Part shown: positions 33,680 to 43,200 of the stretch, piece by piece
Position numbering within the stretch: the stretch's first letter is position 1
Layout of the letters: every line of letters starts with the position of its first letter
Assembly: GCA_013115135.1 (NCBI GenBank)
Contig: JABANP010000181.1
Coordinates: 1-64,000, forward strand
Source: Perkinsus olseni
Lineage: Eukaryota; Perkinsozoa; Perkinsida; Perkinsidae
Length of the DNA stretch: 64,000 nt
Direction of reading: 5' to 3'
The notes under the pieces: model-generated
Seen by the model: the letters and a program-made list of their open reading frames with translations, nothing else
Told to the model about the DNA's origin: nothing
Database searches by the model: none
Position numbers and translations under genes: made by a program

Positions 33680-34184
33680 ATTATTCCTGGACAGAGAGCG
33701 GCTGCTGCGTCATTCGCACCACACCCGAGCCATTCAGCCGACTGCGACCGATTAATCCGGATCTTGCCTAGCCCGCCCAAACGACGTTACGCCGCAAGAG
33801 ACGAGAATCGACTTCCGCCTCGGGTGCATGCCTCGGTAGAGACTACATCTCAATGCCACGCAACGAGGCGGCGCTACAGGTCCACTACGTGACCCAGTTG
33901 ACCGACTCGGCTAGCTGAAGGCAACGGGCACGTCCACGTTGCACGCTACAGCACACGCCCCACAGGCGAGTTAGCACTCCTGGTCACTACGCGACGCAGG
34001 GAGAATGAGAAACGTCGCATCCAATACTCTGACTCCCGCCAACAGCAATGGGGACACAGAGGAGACTACGGGCAGTAACTATTGACGGCATCAATAAGTG
34101 GCCGGGGTTAGTCACAGCGAGACCCCCCCGAAGCCGGAGTAAGCGCACTAGACGACAGCAGAACAGCGTACACGCATCATCATA

Positions 34185-36353
34185 CTATCTACGACTAGCC
34201 CCAAACGCCTCATCTCGGGTCGGACAGGTCATCCTCGGGATGTTACGAAGGCATTGCGGGACACTCTTTCCTTCGCCTAGCCGACTAAGCGCGTCGGCAA
34301 TAACATTGGACGAACCTCTCATATGACGGTAGCGCACTTCCAGCAACCGCAGGTCCAATGCCATCATCATAGCGACCTTCTCTACCAGCCGCCGGAGAAC
34401 CAGGGAGGACGACCGCTGGCGGATCATCACGCTGAGGGCGACCAATGAGTCTGACTCGACCACCACTCGGCTGCAGTCGTAGAGCCGTGAGGACCACAGT
34501 TTAAGGGCAACGACAATCGCCAGCAGTTCGAAGCAAGACTGGGAGCTACATGAACCACGCCCAGCACCTAGTAGCTCAACGTCGTGGTCCGACACGGCGT
34601 CGGCGAAGTAAGACACCGGTGTCGCCTTCTCGTGGGAAGATCCCCACATCAGGGCTCCGCCTATTCCGACCGTCGATGCATCCACCACAATGCATACACG
34701 AGGGGGTAGTCTGCATGATAACCGGTACCTTCTAGTTAGGCAGTGGTCGACCGCCACCGTGCATCGATCCATCGCCGAGCGAAAGAACCAGCCAAGCCAC
34801 TGTAGATCATTAAGTGCCTTCTGCAGCGAGACGTGTGATTTACCGTGCTTGTGTGCGAAGGCGGAGAGCTGCCAGAGGGGAGCTAGGAAGGCGTGCAGGT
34901 ATGGTACGACGTTCCCCGCCCATGAGGTTTTCCCACACAACTTTCTCAGGGCCTTGCAACACCCCTTCTTGGGGGACTCCAGCAGCTCCGACGCCAACTC
35001 ATACATAGCAATAATCTTCTCTCGCGGCACAGATACAGACATCTCCTGGGCTGCTAGGGTGAAGGTCAGCCCGATCCATTTCATGCAGCGCCCTCTCTGA
35101 CCCTTTTCCACCGAAAGAGGGATTCCCAGTAATGCCCAGAGCAACAGCACCGTTACCATCCGCAGCTTGCGTACCCGCGGAGACCTGCCCCTGGCGATGA
35201 TGGCCGGGTCGTCAACGTAACAGGAAATCCTCATCTGCGAGCTATCATAGAGCAGCTGGGCTAGACGACAGGCACAGCTTGACACCCTGCAGAACACCAG
35301 CGGGCTGCTACGGGTACCAAACATTAACACATTAAATTTTATGTAGAACCCCCCAAAGCGGCATATCTGACAGAACCGTTCCGATTCATTCACCGCTATC
35401 AATTTAAATGCAGAGCGGAAGTCCACCGAAAGGAATTCGAGGGACTCGAAGTTGCCATCGAGCTGACCAAGATCCAAGATGTCACTGACCAGATCGCTGG
35501 GTCTTGGGAGAATGACCTTCTCTGAGGTTACCACAGCATCATTCAGCCCGCTGGCAGTGGCGTCGCAAATCAGACGCCATTTACCGTTCGGCTTCGGAGC
35601 CAGAGCAAGGCGACTCACGAGGAACTTCTCCGAACCCAACGATGCCACCAACTCTTCGCGCGACCGATAAAACTCGCAAAATCCTTCGTCTGCTTCAGAC
35701 TGTAGTAAGGCCATAGTGATATCCGGTCGCTGCTCAGCTGATGGATAGTTGGCGAACTCGGGGTCCGCTGACGCTGCCACGCCAGGAGTACCGTCGATGC
35801 GTTCCCAAAGACAAATGGACTCCGGACTGAGATCGTGCTGAGGGCAGTCCTCAGTTAGGGGAAAGACCCCGCACGGCCTTATAGTCTGAGTAACGCCAAT
35901 CGGTGCCCCCTGCTCTGATAACCACTTCGGGATTTCAGTATCCCAATCTCCTGCAAGCGATATCAGCAGGGCCCACAATCCCCCTCTCAGAGGCGAGTGC
36001 GGATTGGACGGCTTGGCCGCATCAGGAGATCCCCCACAGAACTCTATTACTGATTGCCTGGCCTCGTTGACCATGTCCTCTGGAAGTGGTTGCCTCCCCA
36101 CGTCGGACAGGCCATCCAGTCTCGGAAGTACAATAGACTCTAATACCTCTCTTAGCCGGCGGAAACTCTCTCTGCCCTCCTTCAGAAACTCAGATGAAAG
36201 AACAGTTCTCCGTAAGCCACCCAACCAACCTTGATCTTCATTAAAATGGTTGCGGACCGTCAGCGGTGAATCTCGACTACCGTCGTAATCAGACACCGCT
36301 TCATTATTGCAACCGGCAGATGAACGGGCAGGTTGAGCAGAGCCGTCCGTCAA
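34185..36353 (-). CDS. Reverse transcriptase-RNase H polyprotein
   Basis: 722 residues. The RT palm includes LALAPKPNGKWRLICDA, LSVDFRSAFKLI (first catalytic Asp) and the CYVDDPAII box (Tyr379-Val-Asp-Asp382). RNase H residues: Asp558 (VVDASTVG), Glu609 (CFELLA), Asp635 (VESDSLVA), Asp687 (NVIADALSRLG). This RT-RH order without protease or DDE integrase is typical of DIRS/Ngaro. There is no methyltransferase after RNase H, which favours Ngaro/PAT over DIRS1. The ATG at 36353 lies 10 nt past the Gag stop, so reinitiation is plausible. Confidence 0.92.
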   Translation of the reverse strand: MTDGSAQPARSSAGCNNEAVSDYDGSRDSPLTVRNHFNEDQGWLGGLRRTVLSSEFLKEGRESFRRLREVLESIVLPRLDGLSDVGRQPLPEDMVNEARQSVIEFCGGSPDAAKPSNPHSPLRGGLWALLISLAGDWDTEIPKWLSEQGAPIGVTQTIRPCGVFPLTEDCPQHDLSPESICLWERIDGTPGVAASADPEFANYPSAEQRPDITMALLQSEADEGFCEFYRSREELVASLGSEKFLVSRLALAPKPNGKWRLICDATASGLNDAVVTSEKVILPRPSDLVSDILDLGQLDGNFESLEFLSVDFRSAFKLIAVNESERFCQICRFGGFYIKFNVLMFGTRSSPLVFCRVSSCACRLAQLLYDSSQMRISCYVDDPAIIARGRSPRVRKLRMVTVLLLWALLGIPLSVEKGQRGRCMKWIGLTFTLAAQEMSVSVPREKIIAMYELASELLESPKKGCCKALRKLCGKTSWAGNVVPYLHAFLAPLWQLSAFAHKHGKSHVSLQKALNDLQWLGWFFRSAMDRCTVAVDHCLTRRYRLSCRLPPRVCIVVDASTVGIGGALMWGSSHEKATPVSYFADAVSDHDVELLGAGRGSCSSQSCFELLAIVVALKLWSSRLYDCSRVVVESDSLVALSVMIRQRSSSLVLRRLVEKVAMMMALDLRLLEVRYRHMRGSSNVIADALSRLGEGKSVPQCLRNIPRMTCPTRDEAFGASRR

Positions 36354-36362
36354 GCTATCTAG

Positions 36363-37649
36363 TCAGTTTCGCCTCTCACCACCCCCGCGGCCTCCGACCA
36401 CGGGCTCACCAGACCGCTTGGACCGGTCCCGAGACGGACATTCTCTGTTGCCTCTCGGAAGATCGTGCGGCTTTTTGCACGCTAAGCATACATGACGCCG
36501 CCCCTGGGGGCACACCGCACCCGTATGGCCCTCACGTCCTCCTTGATAAGCGAAACAGATCTCACGCCGCTTATCGTTCGCCGACGGTGGCTTACCCGAA
36601 GCCTCGTCGCGCAGCCTCTTACCAGCCTGCTCATTAAGTGGGGCCTTGGCTCCTGTGGTTGCCGAGCCACTTGCCCGCTCGCGCTCCACCTTGATGACTC
36701 GCCGGTCCATCTGGGAATTCCAGAATGAGTAATCTGCCGCCGCCGCTCGGAATGCATGGCCCCATCTTGCAACATCCAACCTGCCTGATACGTACCGTAC
36801 AAGACGGCTAGAACGTAGGAGTTCGTCGGCCTCAACCAAAAAACTCCAGTATTCGTCCCCATACGTAGAGTAGAGGTGCTCAATCTGCATCATATATGCT
36901 TCCATGTCTGCCAGGGATGCCGCCCCGAGCATTATGAGAGCGTACTTATAGATGACGAATGACTTCCGCCACTCGCGGTATGTGGGAACCGACGGAGCGC
37001 CCACTCGGACAGCCTGTCCATCTTGGTCAAACGTCCACCTCGTCAGTTTCATTTCCTTCAATCGGAACCTCTGGCGCGGCGCCCAGACTGAGAAGTCGGC
37101 GAACGGTAAGCCGCCCTCATTGAGTTTGGCTTGGAGTCCTGACAGCTGCTCCAAGCTTGGTAACTGATCGTCGCTGATATCGCCAAACACACTTTTGGTC
37201 TTCTCCACCATATCATTGTAGTCCAGAGGAGGGAGCAACTCGTACTGGGTATCGTCCACGGAGTCGACGAAAACGGCCATTTTGGCTTTCTTCCCAGCGG
37301 GCTCGCCGCCCGACGCAGCCTCATTCACCACGGCTGCGGCGGTGTTCGCCATGGCCTGAGCTAGCCCGCATTGCTCTCTGCATGCATCGTAGAGGACTCC
37401 CACTCTGCCCCTGGCCAGCGCAGTAGCCACACCGTTCAGAGCTACAGTAACATCGGCGTCGTTCAGGAAGGCAACATCTCCGACCGTCTTGAGCGATCCC
37501 GGCTCACCGCCCATGGTGACGGTAAACCCAACCCATGTAGCATCATCTACCCCCAAGCTTCTTCGTAGGGGCTCGATGTCAACTTTCGCGGCTTCGAAGC
37601 GTTCGATGAGTGAGGTCGGAGATCTGCGCTGTGGCTGCTGCTGCTCCAT
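36363..37649 (-). CDS. Gag-like nucleic-acid-binding protein with Cys/His knuckle
   Basis: 429 residues from the ATG at 37649 (MEQQQPQRRSPTSLIERFEA). An upstream ATG at 37673 lies inside repeat B and is less likely. The N-terminal two thirds is a helical particle-forming region. The C-terminus has a cysteine/histidine cluster (CFAYQGGREGHTGAVCPQ, then CLACKKPHDLPRGNREC), like the Gag zinc modules of DIRS-group and Pao elements but not the classical CX2CX4HX4C. It ends with a basic Arg/Gly-rich tail. It is first in the element's three-ORF unit and has no frameshift. Confidence 0.8.
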   Translation of the reverse strand: MEQQQPQRRSPTSLIERFEAAKVDIEPLRRSLGVDDATWVGFTVTMGGEPGSLKTVGDVAFLNDADVTVALNGVATALARGRVGVLYDACREQCGLAQAMANTAAAVVNEAASGGEPAGKKAKMAVFVDSVDDTQYELLPPLDYNDMVEKTKSVFGDISDDQLPSLEQLSGLQAKLNEGGLPFADFSVWAPRQRFRLKEMKLTRWTFDQDGQAVRVGAPSVPTYREWRKSFVIYKYALIMLGAASLADMEAYMMQIEHLYSTYGDEYWSFLVEADELLRSSRLVRYVSGRLDVARWGHAFRAAAADYSFWNSQMDRRVIKVERERASGSATTGAKAPLNEQAGKRLRDEASGKPPSANDKRREICFAYQGGREGHTGAVCPQGRRHVCLACKKPHDLPRGNRECPSRDRSKRSGEPVVGGRGGGERRN

Positions 37650-37657
37650 TAAAAAAC

Positions 37658-37797
37658 CGATCAAATCAATCAACGCGAACTGCCGAGGGAACTGCTCTAC
37701 TGCTGCCTATCCATCAGAGTATAACATCATCATCGGGGCGCGCGCTGTATCCTCGACTTGCACCTCCTAGCACTCCGCTTCGCTTCCTGCTCTCCAA
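37658..37797. repeat. Split direct repeat B, 5' terminal copy
   Basis: 140 bp, identical to 31855-31994. It forms the 5' end of the element and ends 8 nt upstream of the Gag start codon chosen at 37649. Confidence 0.9.
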
Positions 37798-38510
37798 AAA
37801 CTTTCGGGTTGCTCGTACTGATGCTCGACATGAGGCATCCGAAGGTTACCGGTTACCTAACGAGACAATCCTTCCATGTTTCGGTGGCCGTACCGACAAA
37901 CAGTTCAAGCTCGGGCTAGATATAATGGTGTGAATACGCCGACCGCGCGAGTAAAGGTCGGCTTCATTATCGTTCTACCTTATCATTTCTGCCTTCGAGT
38001 GTTCACGCAACTTCGATAGCCAAGAGGTATAACGTTCGCCTTCCTGAGGCTCCATCAATTCGCCATGACTGGCGATTTCTTGTTGTGAGCTTGGAGTAGA
38101 ACACGAGTGAAGAACAAGAGAAGCTTCCGTTAGATTTCCGTGAATTTTTCTCGAGACTACGAAATGTGAGGCTGTCAAGGGGCGAGGTTCACCGTGCACT
38201 ATCTTGGCACATATCATCAATCCAATAGTTTCCGTGAGCGCGAGAGATGGCCCAAGACGCTCGCTTATCCATTTTCTAGAAGGACAACACGGTTAGGTCA
38301 GCTGCGCTCAGATCCACACATGCTTGAACGGTATAGACTGGGAAACGCGAGTCCATCATTTGAAAGTTCTTTAACTTAGCCATAACGATATCGTGCGCCT
38401 TAACTCCCTCCGTGAGATCACTATACATCGGCCCCGCAACAACATTGCAATAAACGGCATCTTTTACCGCCCCTGGAGTGATTCATGTGGAGTCGAGCTC
38501 TGAGCCAACC
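37798..38510. other. Region after the YR element
   Basis: No supported exon. A minus ORF (38220-37975) has no recognisable feature. Confidence 0.3.
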
Positions 38511-38550
38511 TGACTTCCGCGTTTGGTAGAATATGCAGAAGTGAAGCTTA

Positions 38551-38830
38551 CCATCGGCTTTGAAAGAGGTATGGAATTTTCCCTCGGGGTTCGGGTCACC
38601 GGCCTCCAAGCTTTGCCGAATCTTCGGAAGCGCGATCGCGTTGTTGTTAGTCCCGAGGAGCGGCAGAAGATGGACTCCCTCGCCGCTACGAGCGTCATGA
38701 ACAGACTGGGTGAGGCTTAGTCCCGCTCGACACCTGACGACTTACGAGCGTCGGGATCATCGGTACTCAATGATGAGGATAGCACTCTACCAGCTGAGAC
38801 TTCTACTTCAACTCGGCTGCCGGTGAGGAC
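38551..38830 (+). pseudogene. Inverted duplicate of the 3' exons of the LRRC9-like gene
   Basis: The first exon-like block (about 38585-38707) contains ALPNLRKRDRVVVSPEERQK and ends VMNRLG followed by GTGAGG. The second (about 38752-38822) contains LNDEDSTLPAETSTSTRLP followed by GTGAGG. Both match, in order and with the same splice borders, minus-strand exons of the large LRR gene at about 40810-40713 and 40630-40570. Only this 3' piece is found, facing the opposite way, so it is probably a partial duplication. It could be the end of another gene whose upstream exons I missed. Confidence 0.55.
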
Positions 38831-40200
38831 TATGGCCTCCGACAACAGTAGCTGCGACTAGCATGGTCACGACATGGCGTTGATGGATACTTTTCCGGTG
38901 GCTTCGAGGTTTTGTGTTGTTAAGTACAAAACTGATAACTTATCAGTGATAAGTTAACCACCCGGCAAGAAGCCCAAAGACCAGCCACACTGATGAGAGT
39001 CTACACCATTTTCACCTCAAGTTAAAAGGATGAGACCTCAATTTAAATACTCTTTTCGAAATTTAAAATAGGCAGACTTCATTTTAAAACGCTTTATTTT
39101 AAAATGGAATTTCAAGATCGAATTAAAAAAATGCCACTTCGTTTTCGAAAAATTTGAAAAAACGCAAGTTCGAATTAGTGTGACAGGATCCTGGGGAGAT
39201 ATTTAAAATAACTCGAACCTCAAATTAAAGATTAAAATCCAACTTAAAAATATCCAACCTCAATTTCGTGGCGCGCAATATGGGATGCGCTCAGTGCATG
39301 TTCATCGGTATAGGGTACACAGGACTGATGTCGTGGGGACCTGGGGTTGCAGTTGACTAAGTCAACTTGACTTTTTTGTCTTCCAAAACGCCTCTTCCTC
39401 TGTTTCTTGCTCTACTCCTCCAGCATGGAGGATATTCTGATCTGGTAGATCTGGTGACCAGAGCGTATGTGTAGCTACTGTGCAACTTATGGTGACACGT
39501 ATGAGCGCACCAGAGCGTATGTGTAACCACTGTGTATGGTGACACGTATGGGCACGTCATACCTTGTAACGCTCCGTCTATGTTTATGCGTGCAGAATAG
39601 TCTAGGCAATAGCTCTTTCACAAGATCCATCTCACAAGCTCCCTCTGGCCTTGTGCTCCACGTATGCTCCACTGTGACCTCTGAAGCAGTTTTCGTCCGC
39701 TGGAAAAGTTCTCATCACAGGGCTCGAACTAGAGTCTAACATTTTGAGGGTAGACATTTGAAGTGATGCCCTTCAATGGCTTTTTCTCTCGGGGCACTTT
39801 GAATTTTGGTACCACCGTGCGTGCGTGCGTGCTATGGGTCACGCGGTGACACGTGACCGAACTACGCCGAGAGCCTTCTGGATCCCGCAAGGTTCGCGCC
39901 ATCTGCCTTCCGCCATCTGCCTTATCTGCCTTCCGTAAACCTTGTCATGGGCTCCGACGCCATCTGAGATGGGAAGGCTCGGCGCGATCTATCTCTGCGT
40001 TGCTCTTCACTGATACAGTATATCAGGTACGCGTATTACTATCATCAGTGATACAGGTACGAGAGTACGACGGTGGGGCTGCACGGCTGATGATAGCAGG
40101 TAGGTCGGGCGCCCCGACCCACAGCCCGACTCGTGGGCCGGGCCCGTGGTGGCGTGGCCTTTGATGATTCTAAGCTTGATGCTGCTTCACCGCTAAGTTT
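38831..40200. other. Repeat-rich intergenic region
   Basis: Holds a 21-nt palindrome (38936-38956, TAACTTATCA with its complement), an AT-rich block with repeated ATTTTAAA/TTTAAAAT (39010-39260, MITE-like), two tandem units of about 50 bp with CCAGAGCGTATGTGTA (39456-39555), and CCATCTGCCTT tandem copies (39893-39938). No gene supported. Confidence 0.45.
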
Positions 40201-43200
40201 CTAGCTTTATCGTCCTTGCCACAGCCAAAGGTTTGACTCGTCCCATTGTGAATAAGCTGCGGGCTTTCCTGACTGGAAGCGCTGATCCGAGCAGCCTGCT
40301 TGCGTCGTAGAGGATCACATCATCCTTCTCAATCCTCGCCAAACTGTCACTGAGATCTGGGCGCATCCCGGATCGATTTCCCTGCGGATGTACCAGAAAT
40401 CACCCAGCTTGCAAAGCGTGAGGCACGCTGCGTGACATATTATGTCATATTATTAATTCAAAGAACCTTAATTTTATGCTTGCCTCCCTACTCCCTACGC
40501 AAGAACCCCGAGCGATCCGAAATGCACCCACAGGCGCCATGCAGCGGAATCCATGCTAGTTGTTGTAAGAGTTATCGAAGCCAAGAGTCCTCACAGACAG
40601 ACCGGTTGAAGCAGAGGCGTTCGTCGGCAGCGAACTGTCCTCATCATCTATCATAAGCGATCCTGATCGGGCGATATCTCCCAAGATTCGGCAACCAATA
40701 AGCCTTACCTAGCCTATTCATCACTCTCGTGACGGCGAGGGAGTCCGCTTTCTGCCGCTCTCCAAAACTGATCACCACGCGATCGAGAGCCCGAAGGTTT
40801 GGTAGAGCTTGAATGACAGTCAGCCGGTACCTACCATCATCACGCGCCAGAGTCTGGCGGCCAGACAGTGTATGCGACGCATACTATGCGTAGCTGACTG
40901 TAGTAGTTGGCAACTACTAGTTGCTCCCGTGACCCACCAGACAGTAGCCAAGGCTGTTTTTGCGCGAGAAATCCCCCGACTCACAAAGGAGTTCTGCAAA
41001 CGGGGTTCGCTGATAGGTCAAGCCGGCGAAGTTTCTGAAGACGATTGAGTGCCAGCCGTTCAACTTCCATAATCTGCGATATCCGATTCGACGCGACGAA
41101 GAGGCCTCTGAGGGAACGAGGGGAGCTCTACAGTAGCTGCGGAACAAGCGAAACTTACGTCAACTTCGGAAGGTCCCCGACGAAAGCTAAGTCGTGTAGG
41201 TTGTTGTGTTCTAAGTGGATCTCTCGCAAATTCACTGACAGGCCGGTGGGCCCCGCCAGGTTGATGGTCCTCAACGGAGTCAAGAGGGGACTTTTCATCG
41301 TAACCTCCTGTGACCAGAACAGCGCTGAGGCACACACCAGCGAATATCCATACCAGAAGGTGACGCGGGAGAACTCCCTGCGTCCTCCGGAATGCAGCCA
41401 TCTCTCGCTTGGCTCTCATCTCAATGATGGCAGTGGACAGCTGCGAACGCATTCGCGGCAAGATGCGCAGAAGATTCGAAATATGTTCTCTGCTTACTGA
41501 AGTGATTTCCCGCGCATACGATCGAACGTGGCGCAGCTTCGCATGGTCCAAAACGAGCTCACACAGCTCAGCATATTGGCAGAGAGAAGTGTCTGAAAGT
41601 GACTGGACGGTCGATCAGGTCTCCCGTCTAGGAGCCGCACTCGGTTCTATTTCCGTTAGTTCGTTTCCTTGTAGATGAAGGATCTTCAGAGTTTCTCCGC
41701 AAGGGAACGTGGCTTGCAGCGTGGAGAGGTCAGTGATCTTATTGAACCCTAGCTCCTAGGACCTGAGAGATCACGACCAACATCATTCGTGTCGCTTCGG
41801 CTTCTGAAGCAGCTGCTGAGGGACCCAACTCGAGGCGGCGAACTTAGAAGCTGACTTTCGGATATCATCTACAGTAGATGGAAATAGACAGGCACTTCGA
41901 GGAAGCCCCGGATAGATGGAGGACCAGGTTCCCAACTCACTTGCAAGGACAGAAATCTGTTATAAACCTTCATTCGGCCCGGGTCGACTGAGGCTGCATC
42001 ACGAAGACCTGCGAGCTCTTCCCAAGAGGAGCCATTATTTTGAGCGGCGGTCACATCCCACCAGACAGGACTTCGGATGCGAGGTCCAGTCGATTGTTGT
42101 TGAGCGTGAGCACAAGGAGCCTCGGGAGGAAGCCCAGCCCACCGAGGTGGTGCAAGCGGTTGTTATTCAAATGGAGTTCTCTGAAGCCGGCAAATCAGGA
42201 CTGTTCCGACGGGACAGATTTTGATGTCAAGACGATGGTGTCGGACTTGAGATTCGGGAAGGAGCTTTCCGAGAGAAGCTGCTCGCCGAGGTTGCGAAGC
42301 TTCAAATCTTCCAGTTTCAGGACTTCTATGTTCCATCCGAGTAGAGGACGAGCGAGCAACCTGCAAAACACCAAGATGTTTGCACACAGTGCTGAAGATT
42401 CTTTGAGAATCTCCAGCGCTGCGGCGGAGCGGAGCACTGATCACAGGCTCACCGTTCTTCTAACACCTCCACTGTGAGTATACCATGAAACCGAGCTCGA
42501 GCCCGGCGGAGCATCGCCGGTGAGATGATCTTCCCGTTCAGTATCTATTGGGGTTACCTTCCTTCTTCCATTGCCACGGGTATCGGTTAGGATGATTGGA
42601 GCCGACCAGGGAGGCCCTCCTCCCTGGGAGGGCTCGCTTTGCCGTATCGGCGACCACTCGCCATGCGAGTGATTCACCATTATACTGCTGACGAGTTGAG
42701 AATCTCAACTTAAGATTGACTTCTCCACAGGAGAGTCTTCAGTATCTATCCGGTCATTGGTTACCGGCTAGCAGGACTGTTGAATTTCGCTCCACATATC
42801 CCGGTTTTCGTCTCCCCGACAAATTATTGTGACTCTTAGCGGATATTCTCGAACAGAATATCCGACAATTTCTCTGCGTGTCCCCACGCCATTCTCACTT
42901 GCAAACCGCTGGTTGCAGCACTCGTAACCTCCGCTGTTTCCTTCCTCTCAGACATCCAGCATCTCAAGTGGAACAATATGAATCTGCGTACAAGGAGAGG
43001 CTATAGTATGCGTAGAGGAGCAGGAGTTCACTCTTCACTATGCTCGTCTGTCATCATCGGGTTGCCTGCAACGTCGAGGACTGCGAAATGAAGGAGGTTC
43101 CGCAGAGCTAGGGTCGAGCGCAGTTCTGTCAACTGATTGCCGGCAGCGTAACTGTTCACAAGCCCTCAACAATCCACAAGCAGCATGTCTTCTCTGCCTC

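Larger units (their letters stand above)
31659..37797 (-). mobile_element. Ngaro/PAT-type tyrosine-recombinase retrotransposon, apparently complete
   Basis: A 6139-bp element coded on the minus strand: Gag (37649-36363), RT-RNase H (36353-34185), tyrosine recombinase (33679-32366). It has split direct repeats rather than LTRs. In + orientation the order is A (31659-31828), B (31855-31994), A (31995-32164), coding core, B (37658-37797). The A copies are 170 bp with one difference seen; the B copies are 140 bp and identical. On the coding strand this is B-core-A-B-A, the A1-core-B1A2B2 layout known for PAT and Ngaro. DIRS elements instead have inverted repeats and a methyltransferase domain, which is absent here. 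All ORFs are open, so it may be recent or active. No target duplication is expected for recombinase integration. Confidence 0.88.

Noticed and set aside
31659..37797. DIRS1-type classification
   Set aside because: Repeats are split direct, not inverted, and no methyltransferase domain is visible.
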